The position numbers and the translations under genes are program-made. DNA of 64,000 bases, taken from NCBI GenBank assembly GCA_025677815.1, contig JAIXMP010000030.1, forward strand, positions 372,001 through 436,000, in the 5' to 3' direction. The notes under the pieces are model-generated. The model searched no databases. It was given only the letters and a program-made list of their open reading frames with translations, and was not told the origin of the DNA. Source of the stretch: Phascolomyces articulosus (taxonomy: Eukaryota; Mucoromycota; Mucoromycetes; Mucorales; Lichtheimiaceae). Shown here in pieces: positions 1 through 11,213 of the stretch (positions are counted from its first letter, which is position 1; every line of letters begins with the position of its first letter).

Positions 1-400
1 CCCTGAGCTAATTCGTACATGATTGCAATGGCTAATGAACAACTACCAGCGATCTTTTCGTCCTCGAGAATGTTGGCAATACCAGTTGTTTGAATTGAGA
101 GAATGGCTGTCTTTGGAATCTTTACCACTAGAAAATAAATGGTAATCGATCGTCCCCCGAGAGGAAGGTGTGGATCAAACAGCGATCAGCGAAATAGAAA
201 AAAATACTAGTGTATATATCTACATGTTTTTAATAAAAAAAAAACTTACAAGGCTTTTCACTACTGGTCATATCTTTTAAAGCAAATACACCAAAAGAGT
301 CATTGGCAATTTTTATTTCGATGGCTTCTTTATCCCAAACGATCTCATTATCGTTGAACCACTCGAGTAAAATGGCGAGTTTTTCTTTGGTTGCCGACAT
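1..400 (-). CDS. SET-domain lysine methyltransferase, 5' part only
   Basis: Gene on the minus strand, cut by the left window edge, so only the N-terminal part is visible. Exon 1 runs 400 to 250 from the ATG at 400; a GTAAG donor follows at 249 and the acceptor AG lies at 129-128, so exon 2 starts at 127. The join is in frame and gives SEKPLVKIPKTAILSIQTTG, which resembles the start of SETD6/RKM-type protein lysine methyltransferases (an N-terminal segment with a GxGVFA-like element, here DSFGVFALKD, then a V-P-K-T-A-I-L-S stretch). These enzymes methylate ribosomal or nuclear proteins using S-adenosylmethionine; the target is not visible here. An in-frame ATG at 457 would add 19 low-complexity residues, so the ATG at 400 is preferred. 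The catalytic SET core lies outside the window. Family call is fairly sure, exact paralogue is not. Confidence 0.72.
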
Positions 401-946
401 TAGGGAAAGAGACGTTGTTGAGAAATAATAGAAGAAAAAACTTTTTGATGCAGACAAAAAAAAAAAAAAATAATGCGTCGGCTTCAGAAAAACTAAAAGT
501 TGTCAATGTAAATGAAAAAAGTTTTTTTTAATGTGCCACCAAGCTCTCTAGATTACTCTGCTGCATAACAGTTATTATTCTAAGGTACAATAAAAATATA
601 TCCAGTAGACGATATCAGTTTAGATGTGAACGTTAATACTGTATTTCCGCTGTCAATTGGTTACTTGCTGTGAACAATCTATTCTAACGCCATGGTTAAG
701 AAACGCTGGAATATTCTTACACTGCTGATTTGCAATGCATATAAGCATATTCCTTTAACCGACGAGCATGCTGCAAATAGCTGATATACTATAAAGATGT
801 CAATTGCTGTCTTGAACCAGAGTCTGTATACAACAGTTTTGGAAATTTGTGTGGTACTAATCTGACGCTGTCATAAAATTTTTCACATAAATTTCGCTAG
901 CTTGAGTGCCCCTAAAATTTGCTTTTTTTTTTTTTTCGTTAAGGTG
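401..946. other. Intergenic stretch, no gene seen
   Basis: AT-rich DNA with homopolymer runs (A tract near 457-472, T tract near 923-936). I see no convincing coding frame, tRNA or repeat in it. Confidence 0.5.
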
Positions 947-1083
947 GAAAGAGTCCTAGAGTCCCAAGAGTCCAAGAGTCCTAGCCCAAGAATTGGGCTT
1001 TCTGATTGGCTATAGGCTCTTTCATTTTTTTTTTTTGTGGACTCGAACCTTTTTTATTTCATTCAAGCGAAGTCCAAAAGTCC
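947..1083. repeat. AGAGTCC repeat cluster with nested inverted repeats
   Basis: AGAGTCC occurs at 950-956, 958-964, 967-973 and 975-981, spaced 8 to 9 nt, and two further AAGTCC copies lie at about 1070-1083. Inside the cluster a hairpin GCCCAA-GAA-TTGGGC spans 984-998. It is nested in an outer imperfect inverted repeat whose ends are GAAAGAG near 948-954 and CTCTTTC at about 1018-1024. The cluster sits between two long T tracts. Nature unknown; it could be a small foldback element or a structured RNA. Confidence 0.55.
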
Positions 1084-1105
1084 AGTTTAATTTTTAATGT
1101 TTTAG

Positions 1106-2407
1106 ATTGCCACGGCTGTTTCTAATTGTCTTCAATGCAGTAAAACATTCACCAGTGAACATAAACTGGATGCTCACAGAAAAGAAAAACATGTCGATCG
1201 TGCATTTGCAGCTTGTTATGACGACACCGAGCTTTGCCTCATCCGTTGCAATGACCACTTCCGATGCCTTTGTGACCACAGTTTATCATTTGAAACTTTA
1301 AGCGGGTTTTCTAAACACGTGCGAAACAAAATATGCAAAGTTATAAAGGCCATTTCGTTTAGTAAGCTCACTTACGTGTCCCGATAGCAACAACATCCCA
1401 ATATGATCACTTACAGCCTTTATTTTGATAGGTCATTTACTATTGCACGACACTGACAATAACGAAGAGGGAATATTCAGTGATGAAGAGTTCGAAGCGA
1501 ATCACAACGTTATCCTACCGGACTTTTCTGCTGAGGATTTGACTATGATGAATAAACGTGACTATAATAACGCGTTCCTGAATGCTTGTCAAGCAACAGA
1601 TTGGGACAATCGCGAAAAGAAACGTCTGCTAACCATCATGGACACGTATGATTTACAGCCTATTGCATTGATCAACGATGGTGATGTCGAATACAATGCA
1701 CTTACACACGAAAAAAATCTACATGCTTTCAAAAATGACAGAATGAAAGTGTACCCCTTAGTTCCGAAACAAAGCGCATTTGAAGGGGCAAAAACGATCC
1801 AGACAGCATCCATATCCCTTTACAGTGCCATCAGTACTGGACCACCTTATTTGCGACAACACATCATGAATTGCACCTATATTGAACTTACAAACGATAT
1901 GGCTATGTTTTTAAAACAAGATTGGTCAATCCACAAAAGTATGAGGTATGCTTGCACCGAGCTTTGGCAGGATCGATCTTATTAAATGAATCTACTGGGA
2001 AAGCGCTGCTTGTGAATTGTGTCGAGGTGTTTGGTCGAAGAAGAACTTTGGATGCTCATCAAGAATCATTTCGAACAAAAAATGGAGGATCAATGTGTAC
2101 CCCAATTCCTCCCGAAGACACAAGATACAAAAACGTATACCCCACAACAATAACGGATGCGGATGGCACGAAACTTGTAATTGGAACAAAAACGTTTAAT
2201 GCATTAATCACTTCAAGTCTGCGTTTAGATGCACCTTTTAACCCAGAAGTCGGACCAAGCTTCATATCCTTTGACCTGAACGACAGTTCCTGTAATAGCA
2301 CAGGTCCAACATTGTATACTTACAATCGGGTTCTGTTGGACAACATGAGGAAGCGCGAAATACGAATAACAAGAGATAGAAGGAAAGATAATAACCGTAA
2401 TATATGA
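1106..2407 (+). pseudogene. Unrecognised gene with C2H2 zinc finger, frameshifted
   Basis: A first coding segment follows a possible TAG acceptor at 1103-1105 and holds a classical C2H2 finger starting at 1127 (CLQCSKTF then H-x4-H). A GTAAGC donor at 1362 and an acceptor ending at 1431 join it in frame to a second segment that reads SHLLLHDTDNNEEG and continues for about 165 residues. Near 1905-1925, in a run of T and A bases, the open frame changes: the first frame stops at 1985, while the frame at 1922-2407 continues with protein-like composition (LHRALAGSILLNESTG). The single slip suggests a broken gene or a sequence error. The true start lies upstream and was not found. I do not recognise the family; a zinc-finger protein of mobile-element origin is possible but unproven. 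Confidence 0.45.
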
Positions 2408-2554
2408 TGATAAAACGATATGGGATCTTGGTCTACAATATCCCTCTTTTTATATACGTCGAAATATAAGGGGCTAATCTAACGTCTATACTAAATACAA
2501 TGATCTACACTAATAACTAGAATATCTAATATTTCTTATATTTCTATTTACACC
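2408..2554. other. Short AT-rich spacer
   Basis: No coding signal seen between two coding remnants. Confidence 0.4.
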
Positions 2555-3214
2555 ATGCGGTTCAGTTATCCGCTCATCCACGGCATTGTATCCGCGGATA
2601 TATTGATCCTTGACCGCATGGGTTACATCGTCGTAATGGTATGCATCTTTACAGTTCCAAAGCAAAAACTACCACCATCTTCGTCAAGGAATCGGCTTGG
2701 AAAGAAGCAGCTGAAATTGCTCAAAACAACAATGCAGTATCCATTACTTCATATGATTTAATCTACCAATTACGCCAACTGGAGAACTCGCTTTCATCAC
2801 CAATCAACCTACTTTCTTTGTCGAGCAAGCAACGAGGCAGTAGATAATTTGGCGGCTAGACCATATACCATCTATACTCTCGCAGAATGGGATAATGGCA
2901 ATGACAATGGGGATTACCGTACTGCATCCAATCTCTTCCAAACAATCCCAATCAATGTAATAGGTGGGAACCCTCGTTTAGAAAAATACACTATATCCTC
3001 GTTATACAGCGAATTGAAGGTAGAGGGAGCTGCTGTATACCCTATTTTTCAATCGATCTCTACTCAATTCTCCGATGATACTACCTTCATTACCATCATC
3101 GGCAACAAATCTTTAAACCATGAACTCCAAAAACTGGCCAATCTTTTAGCACCTGCGATTACTAAGGCAAATCAATCAGTCAAACAAGCCGTCCTTCAGG
3201 CTTACGCTCATTAA
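2555..3214 (+). pseudogene. Unrecognised coding remnant
   Basis: Protein-like sequence in at least two frames of the plus strand. One frame gives KAKTTTIFVKESAWKEAAEI from about 2655, ending at 2847. Another frame, open to 3214, contains AARPYTIYTLAEWDNGND and ends ANQSVKQAVLQAYAH. The two look like parts of one protein separated by a frameshift near 2820-2850, or two exons without clear splice sites. A 12-bp perfect palindrome TATCCGCGGATA lies at 2589-2600, and 8-bp inverted arms at 2554-2561 and 2613-2620 surround it. Family not recognised; it may belong with the zinc-finger remnant upstream. Confidence 0.35.
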
Positions 3215-3376
3215 AACTAGCATCAAATCGCATACTTATATGAACCTCATCACTAAATGACACCAAGGTGACTATTGACAGTTTCAGGCACAAAAAAAGT
3301 ATACCATTCCTTGTCTCTTCGATTCCCTTAGCTTGATCATTGAAATAACAGAATAAAAAAAAAACCGTGAGCTTTA

Positions 3377-3719
3377 TTAAAACTCCAAATTAGAACATTG
3401 TTCCGAGAGCACACTGCCTTCGTCAACAATATCATACATGGTTTTCGGCTTACCGTACTCATCGACAACAATGCCATTTCCATCTTCATATATAAACTGA
3501 ATACTGATGAAATTGTATTTTTTTTTCCTTGCATAATTGCAATAAAGAAGAAAAACTAGCACCAGGAAACATTATATTCGCTGCGGTATCCACATTACTC
3601 TGTGATCGGTATGTACCAAACGTTTTTACATGGAAGACATTTATAAAAGGATATACGACAATGTCCCAGGATTCTCGTCTCCCTGGTGTTGGAACGACTG
3701 TAAATTTATTAAGGACCAA
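3377..3719 (-). pseudogene. Unrecognised gene remnant, frameshifted in an A tract
   Basis: On the minus strand a frame with SWDIVVYPFINVFHVKTFGT runs from 3719 downwards and is lost near 3520. A different frame then continues with GKPKTMYDIVDEGSVLSEQC to the stop at 3377. The switch lies in a run of nine or so A residues (minus strand), which is typical of a slippage mutation or a sequencing error. A possible acceptor CAG lies just upstream of the first segment. I do not recognise the protein. Confidence 0.38.
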
Positions 3720-4232
3720 TTGAGGCTAAGAAGGTGACCAATTGAAGTTCTGAAAAGCGACCAAATGATCTTCAGAAAAGTGACGCAAAGTGAAATTATT
3801 GCTACGCACATACGTGGCATTGCCCTTTCATTATTTGTGCAGTCATAGGACAAAGTCCTAAATCCAACCATAATAAAATATCAATATAATTTTTTTTGTA
3901 ATAAATATTTACTATTTTATATATTTTATACCCGTGAGTGCACTATATCAAGATTCTTTTTCAAGAAATAGATCTACTCTGAAAGCACAAGGATATGCAA
4001 TACGAAAAATGTGTAAAATATCACTTTGGATTAAAAACTATTACTACATAAACTCTATAAATAATTATGAAGACAAAAAGCAAAGTGACAGGATAATATA
4101 TACCAATAAGCCAACATGTATTTGGTCGGATATAGTTTTTTTTTCTCGTTTCTCTCTTCCTCCTTTTGATAGTATATAATTTAATTGAGCTTCTTTTATT
4201 GTTATTTATAATATATTATAAAATCCGTTAAA
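3720..4232. other. Intergenic stretch, no gene seen
   Basis: AT-rich sequence without supported coding or RNA features. Confidence 0.45.
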
Positions 4233-5026
4233 ATGTCGGCAACCACCACACTCACTGTAATTTGTGAACAAAACCATGAATCTGTTGCTGATAAATTATT
4301 TAAGTTAAGTGTGTATCTCTCAGTTGGCTGGGCAACAGCGACGGTGGTTGATAAATTTCGTTTTACAACAATAAAAAAAAATTGTAGTAGTAGTAGTTAT
4401 TCTTAAGACATGATTTTTATATTGAATCGTTTGGCGTTATCTTCAATTGTGGATAGCGAAGAAGATAACACATTGAAAACACTATGTCATGTTCATCACA
4501 AGCCAATATTGAATATATCAAGAATTACTGTAAGAATGAAAAGGCGAAAGCAATTAAACTACAGGAAGATGTAGTTCCTTTATTCAAGGAAGCCAATAAG
4601 GTATGTATATTATTTTAGCGCGCGCGAGAGAGTGAGAAATGACAGACAATATATATAATGTTTGGATGGATGTGTTAAATTCGATCATAATTTTCGATTT
4701 ATTGAAATTATCATTGGATAGCAAACGTGAAGCATATTTGGCACAAGCGGCATTGAAATAACTAGAAGAAGACACTACCAGTATATTAAAAAAAATGAAA
4801 GTGTCGCTCAGCCGTTATTTTCTTTTATTAAGGGATGAAAACTGTAGATTGGTCGCTAAGGCGATAGGTGAAGAGAATGTTCTATTCTTCGCAAACAAAA
4901 AAAATATGTTTCTCCCTTTCTTGGACGAAAAATTAATGTTTTTATGGAGCATGACGAGCTTGAACTTTGGAAAGCCCTGGGTAAAAGTGATTTAATAAGT
5001 CAACATAAGCTTATGTGTCAATCCCT
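4233..5026 (+). pseudogene. Degenerate gene remnant, family unknown
   Basis: ATG at 4233 opens MSATTTLTVICEQNHE and stops after about 57 codons. Further downstream the reading IKLQEDVVPLFKEANK precedes a GTATGT donor near 4600. After an AT-rich stretch, DSKREAYLAQAALK ends in TAA and is followed directly in the same frame by LEEDTTSILKKMKVSLSRYF and RDENCRLVAKAIGEENVLFF. In an A run near 4899 the frame slips, and the continuation in the other frame contains NVFMEHDELELWKALGKSD. Coding-like sequence broken by at least one stop and one frameshift supports a pseudogene. It probably encoded a helical protein; no family is recognised. Confidence 0.4.
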
Positions 5027-6030
5027 GTCTGTAGTACTTCAAATCCTTTGATTATCTTTTGAGTGTGTATGGTGGAAATCAAGATCTATATACCTAATAA
5101 GATATAATGTCAAACAGCAAGAAGATGAAAATAAACGCCCTCATTTTATTAGTAGAAGGCGACAATAAACAATAACAAATATATTCCTCATTTCTACTAC
5201 ACAGCACATATTTATACGTACCTGATGATTTAAATTAAACATATTCAATCTAGTTTTCAAGAGTCATTTTTCTTTCCTTATACAATTGATTTTCTTGTTA
5301 AAGTCGAATGATTCTGTGGAAATCAATGGAGTATTGTGAAAAAAAAAGCGCATTTCTATGCACGTTACTCCTGTCTGTCTTTACGCCATCAAGATGTTTT
5401 TTATTCCTCACCAAATCCCACACTTTCTCTAAGATTGAAACGTGCAGGTTATATGCATTTATCACTATCACTACAAGTAGTAGATGTTGCTAATGCAGTA
5501 TTGGAAATGCTGTCCATCTCTTGATCATAGATGAATTTACATTATTAGTGGTTTTTGTACTTTATATATATAAGCTTATATAACACTTTAAAATAGTTGA
5601 TTTGTTTTATTGTGTAACTATAATCATCATACACTATGAAAAAAGAAGAAGCTTAAGACTGTAATATTATAATTATTATTATTATTATTATTATACTGCC
5701 ATGAAAATTGTAAAGGAGTTTATTTAGTCCAAAAAAAAAATATCAAATGCATGGTCTTCAAGGTGCATTCGACATAAAAAACCAGGTATAGATTTTATCT
5801 CCTGAAGTGTCATTACTAATTTAGGTTGTATATATTACAATAATTATATATATTTCTATCTTTCCAACATAAACGATGAAATATAATGCATGTTTTGCAT
5901 TATCGTACAGACATTAAGAATATATAAAAACTACCTAATCGTCATTGCTTTATATTTCTCTCTCTCTTTTTTTCTTGTATAAAAGAGCTTTTGTTCTTTA
6001 GGATAACATAATCGAGGCTAATTGAAAAAC
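5027..6030. other. Intergenic stretch with an ATT repeat
   Basis: No convincing gene. A short ATT trinucleotide run lies at about 5672-5693. A frame at 5336-5524 ending VVDVANAVLEMLSIS has protein-like composition, but no start, splice sites or family could be assigned, so it is not called. Confidence 0.4.
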
Positions 6031-8513
6031 ATGGCGGCATCATCATCAAATATTCCCCAGGATCCGGTTAAAGATCCAAATAATCACACCTTTCAACAGC
6101 ATACAAGCAAAACGTCAAGTTCCTTTTATAGTTCTAATGACTCTAGAAAAGAGAAACCTATCCAAGGTAATATACATGAATACAAATAACAAACAATGCA
6201 ACAATTTATATACAGTTTAATTTAATCTTTATACGTATAATATAAAAAAACAAGAACATAAGAATATGAATGAAGAAGAACACGTGCAACATCAAGAAAC
6301 CCCAATAACCACAACACCCATATCAAGAACAAACTATCCAAAAGACTCAGGGTATGCGTGGTTTATTGTTCTAGCAAATTTTCTTGTGACATTTCAAATG
6401 CTTACAATGATATATGGATGGTATGTTTATATTACCATTAGAACACCAAGAGATTTACCGGTTTTTTTTATAATTGCGTTGAATTAAAAGAACTAATTTA
6501 TTGCTTCTATCTACACTATCACCTTATGGTTTTTGGATTTGCTTTCATGATGGCTACATAATATAATTAGGGGTAATGCTGCTAATATTGTTATAAAACC
6601 TTTTTTGGAGCTTAATCTATTATGTAAAATAGACTGTCTTGAAAAAAAATTTGACATTTAAATGAATAATAAATAATATATAGGTGTGATGCAAAATTAT
6701 TATGAACAAAAAATATTTAGCTCCTCTCGTGAAGACACCATGCGTCTCAGTTTTGTTGGAACAACCATTCATCTGGTGGTCAACTTGCTTATTCCACTTT
6801 CTAGAATTTTGGAAATAACAATGGGCATACGATTTGCTCTAGTTATTGCGAGTGTATTTTCTGTGGTTGGATTAACATCAGCTAGTTTTTGTACAGAGGT
6901 AAGTCTAATAAGAAATGATGTTAGCATGAATATATAGACAGAATAGATAGTAAATGGTTTATACTGACCTGTCGCTTTTTTCTATTATATCTTTTTTCAC
7001 TTGTTTCTACACATAAAAGATATGGCAATTATATTTAGCAATCGGATTATGTTTAGGAGCATCAAATAGCATTTTAAATTCGGTAAGAGTACTAATTCCT
7101 TTTTTTTTGGTAATGTTTATACCGATCATTCTGCTTTATGCATATTTACAAACCTTTATTGTATTAAATCATTGTATTATTAATAGGTATCTCAGCGTCT
7201 CATTCCACAATGGTTTGAAAAAAAACGCGGTATTGCATCTGCCATTGCCTTTAGTGGTAGCGTGATCACTGGTCTTGTTAGTCCTTTTATCATGACATCC
7301 ATTAACTTATCTTTGGGAATAGTATGGTACTTATTGTAGATATAAAATGGAATGGAGAGAGATATAGAAAAAAAAATGAACATTTTTTTTACTAATATAT
7401 CCATATTAGTTATTGAAAACATAATAATACCTTTTCCATCATCAAATTACATATCTATTAAAAAATGGATATTTACCGCTTAATTTTTATTATATAGGAC
7501 ATATCGAATTTTGGCAGTTTTATTTATTGGAGTGAATGTCGTTATTATCGTTATTATCCGTGAAAATACAATTCCTTCTGGGGAAATATCTTTAAGGGAT
7601 AACATAAAAACAGCCATTAATACATCAGTTCTACGAGACATCAACTTTTTCATTTGGGTAAGCAGCTGTATACCCCAGACTTTAATTCAAATAATACCTT
7701 TTATCTTTGTCCCAGGTATAGTTTTTGTTGAAATGAATAGGATTAGAATAGTGAATATATAGTTCATAGAATAATTCATTCATCTTTTATATAATTAATA
7801 TTAGTGTATGCTACGTATATTGGTTTATCTCCTATACAAGGAACGACGGCCGTTGCAGTCATTTCTGGTGTGAATCTTGTTGGACGTATTTTCGCTGGGT
7901 ATGTAATAAGTTTTTTTATTGCAATTATCATAGAGAGCAAAATAATACATATGTCATTAAAAAAACTAATATATTCATATATATAATATTAGTTTTATGG
8001 CAGATAAAATAGGAACAATGAACACATATATTATATACAATACACTTAGTGGAAGTGCTGCTGTCTTCATTTGGACTTTTGCATATAATTATAAGACTTT
8101 ATTAGTATTTTGTGTCGTTTATGGATTCTTTGGAAGTGTTTATTTTACTTTACGTAAGTATAATAGTATAAAAGTAGCCAATTATTATTATTTTTTGTGC
8201 GTACGTATCAACACTCACTATATCTTTAATTTCTATTTTATTCTGTTTTTTTTTTGTATACACTATAGTGGGTCCAACAGTAGCACGAATTGTTGGTTTG
8301 GAGAAGCTACCATCTGGAAACATCTTTATTTTCCTTTTCACTGCACCAGTAGCTTTTGGTCCAAGTATTGCCAGTGCAGTCGAAGTAAAAAGTGTTTTAC
8401 AACCGTTTCTAACTTATAAACTTTTTCTTGGTATTCCACTCTTTATTAGTGTCATTCCTATCCTAATTCTCAAATTAAGAATGACAGGTACACTTTTGTT
8501 TGCAAAGATATAA
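6031..8513 (+). CDS. MFS transporter, monocarboxylate-transporter type
   Basis: Predicted plasma-membrane carrier of the major facilitator superfamily, closest in style to fungal monocarboxylate (MCT-like) permeases; the substrate cannot be read from sequence. Proposed exons: 6031-6166, 6255-6420, 6571-6572, 6684-6898, 7020-7082, 7187-7326, 7498-7715, 7805-7898, 7993-8153 and 8269-8513, giving 479 residues. A hydrophilic N-terminus of about 80 residues precedes DSGYAWFIVLANFLVTFQML (first membrane segment). Later come SQRLIPQWFEKKRGIASAIA (the loop between TM4 and TM5), YATYIGLSPIQGTTAVAVIS and GRIFAGFMADKIG (a motif-A-like loop). The reading frame between exons 2 and 4 closes only with a 2-nt micro-exon (or a 53-nt alternative, 6571-6623); the micro-exon restores the family-typical YGWGVMQNYY. 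The C-terminus is short. Confidence 0.82.
6571..6572 (+). other. Proposed 2-nt micro-exon (GG)
   Basis: Flanked by an acceptor ATTAG ending at 6570 and a donor GTAATG from 6573. Joining TG (6420), GG and GT (6684) gives W-G before VMQNYYEQ and keeps the transporter in frame. Alternative: a 53-nt exon 6571-6623 using a GTAAAA donor, which would insert about 18 residues. Confidence 0.5.
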
Positions 8514-8867
8514 TAATTAATAAAACAATAGAGTTACTATTTAATCTAATGGTCCTACTATCTTTGCTATAATAAGTGATCCTATACATTATGCATTGAT
8601 GATACTAAAAAAGTGACAATGAATATATATATTATATCTCATGCCAATACAGTGGATTCTTCTTATTGTTCTAACTCGAACATGATTAGATTTACTGCTT
8701 GAGAGGAACAGTTTATACTAATGTGGGAAAAAAAAAAGAGAAAGGATGGCATGTTATGTTTTATGCTGAGTTGATTATATCAAAGTTTTTTTTTTTCCAT
8801 TCAAAATAAAAATATTCTTATATATCGCATAACTCACAAAACGAGAGAAAAGAGCGCGTTTACAACC
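8514..8867. other. Intergenic, transporter to aminopeptidase
   Basis: Contains the 3' end of the transporter and the promoter of the next gene, with A and T tracts near 8730 and 8787. No further feature seen. Confidence 0.45.
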
Positions 8868-11213
8868 ATGTTCCGTCTATTAAAAACAACTGCTATTCGT
8901 ACTCATACCTCCTCATTACGATACCAGAGTGTACGTTATTTTTCCAACCCTCAACGTTATGATGCCATTGTTCTTGGTGCTTATACGGATGGTGAAATAA
9001 CATTGACCAATACCAACAATCAACATGTCTCTGATGCAACGCGTCATATTCTTCTTGAACAACTTAAAACGTCTCATTTTAAAAAAGCGGGGGATGTTCG
9101 ATTGTTTTATGGTGTTGGTAATGTGGATCAAGTGGCTGTCGTGTCTCTTGGTAATAAACAAGAAGCAACTCAGGATTGTGCTGTTACTATGGAAACGGCA
9201 CGTAGTGCTGTAAGGAAAAAAATACATGACTATTTTTTTTTTTTTTTTGGGTTGGTTGGCATAAAAAAAAAAGAAAAGGATATATTAAAAAAATATAACA
9301 TCTATTCGAAATATATAACAGGCAGCCATAGGTGTTCAAGTATTAAAGAAACAAAAAGCAAAAAGTATTGGTGTGGATATCTCGGTCGATCCTCATGGAG
9401 CAGCGGAAGGAGCAATCTTGGCTCAATTCTCATTTAATAAATTAAAACAAGAAAAAGAAGAGAATGAATCATCTGTCTTTAGTGTAGGCCCTTTTGGAGG
9501 AAACGATAATAATAATGAAAGAGGATTAAATTGGGAAACAGGACAAATTTATGGCATGTCACAGAATTTGGCTAGATCTTTGATGACAACACCAGCCAAT
9601 TTGATGACACCTAAATTATTTGCTGAAGAGGTTGCTTATTTATTAGCTGGTATCGATAATATTGATATTAGTGTTCATGATAAAGAATGGGTTATTAGAC
9701 AAAAAATGAATTCATTCTTGTCTGTTGCTCAAGGAAGGTAAATTTATGATAGAACCTGTTTCTATATAACAAGTCATCGTAAGGTTAAGAATTTATTAAT
9801 ATCCAAACTCATTTATGATGATTAATATGGTAGTGATGAACCTTTACGATTTTTGGAAATCCATTATACTGGTGGCAATGAAACGGACCCAGTTTATGGT
9901 TTAGTTGGAAAAGGTAAAAAAAAAACATTTGCATCCGATCTTCCGTTTTATTATTTTATGTGATGGAGTGTTATAATAATATGTACGTGCGGGGTAAAAG
10001 AGAACACAGGGTCGGGAAAAGGGTTTATTTGAAGGGTAAATACGGGAAAGATTGATGATCATTTATCCATCCATTCATTCAATTTATTTATTATTTTTAG
10101 GCATAACTTTTGATTCGTAGGTTGAACAAAGTCTTCTAAATTATGTTTTATAATTGATGGACCCAAAACTAACTCTTTATTATTACTTTTTACTATATAC
10201 TCTGATCATCTTATAATTCACCCCCCAAAAAAATATATATGCTAACAACAATAATTAATAACAATAACATAGTGGAGGAATCAGTTTGAAACCTTCAGCT
10301 AATATGGCGTTAATGAAAGGAGATATGGGTGGAGCAGCGACAGTAGCAGCCACTATGTATGGTATATCCAAATTAAAATTACCCGTCAATGTAGTTGCAG
10401 TCACTCCTTTAGCTGAGAATTTACCATCCGGACGAGCCACTAAACCTGGTGATGTTGTTCGAGCCATGAATGGAAAATCCATTGAAGTCATCAATACCGA
10501 CGCAGAGGGTCGACTCATCTTGGTAAGTTTAGTCCCTGAACACCGCCCCCCAGTTTTTATTATAATTGAATAATAGAAGAGCAAAAAGCAAAATTTCTTT
10601 TTTTGCTTGAATCACCGCCTTTTTTTTTGCAGGAGAGAGAGCAGATCTAACCTAAAAGTTTATTTAAAAAAAAAGGCCGATGCACTTCATTATCTAAGTG
10701 CCAAGTATGAACCTACTAGTTTGATCGATATTGCTACATTGACAGGAGCTCAAGCCATTGCTCTTGGCAATGTATTTTCTGGTGTTTATACTAATTCAGA
10801 TAGTTTATGGCAACAATTAAATGATGCTGGACAATTAACCAAGGATGAATTTTGGCGTATGCCATTACGTGATGAATATTTAAAACCCATGAAAGAGTCT
10901 TTGGTAGCTGATCTTGTGAATTCTGCTGGACGTGAAGGAGGAGCGGCCGCCGCAGCTATATTTTTGCGGGAATTTTTGGCTGATCCAAAAATGCCTTGGG
11001 CTCATTTAGATATTGCTGGTGTAATGAATGATTCTCCATTAGCCAAAGAGTTTGATATTAAAGGCATGACGGGTAAATATCTCAATTATTATTAATTAAT
11101 ATTGATGATAATATAATTAGAGTTAATAACTAATAATTTTTTTATATATATTTTTTATAGGTCGACCCACGCGATCAATTATAGAATATCTTAGAAGTTG
11201 TCATACTAAATAA
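8868..11213 (+). CDS. Leucine aminopeptidase, peptidase family M17
   Basis: Cytosolic or mitochondrial metallo-aminopeptidase that removes N-terminal residues with two divalent metal ions. Exons: 8868-9209, 9322-9737, 9834-9913, 10101-10116, 10273-10522, 10676-11072 and 11161-11213, giving 517 residues, the usual M17 length. The catalytic domain carries the two hallmark motifs, [17 protein letters not shown] followed by [10 protein letters not shown], and [10 protein letters not shown], which supply the metal ligands and catalytic Lys/Arg. The N-terminus [20 protein letters not shown] is rich in Arg, Ser and Thr without acidic residues, typical of a mitochondrial presequence. Exon 4 is only 16 nt, yet encodes part of the first metal-binding motif, so its inclusion is essential. 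For exon 6 the acceptor AAAAG just before GCCGATGCA restores [10 protein letters not shown]; a competing TTGCAG lies upstream at about 10631. Confidence 0.93.
10101..10116 (+). other. 16-nt micro-exon of the aminopeptidase gene
   Basis: Bounded by a TTTTTAG acceptor ending at 10100 and a GTAGGT donor from 10117. It encodes the core of G-I-T-F-D-S, part of the conserved M17 metal-binding motif, and is needed to keep frame between exons 3 and 5. Confidence 0.9.

Noticed and set aside
1037..1049. tRNA B-box-like sequence on the minus strand (GGTTCGAGTCC)
   Set aside because: No A box, anticodon arm or acceptor stem surrounds it; an A tract follows directly.
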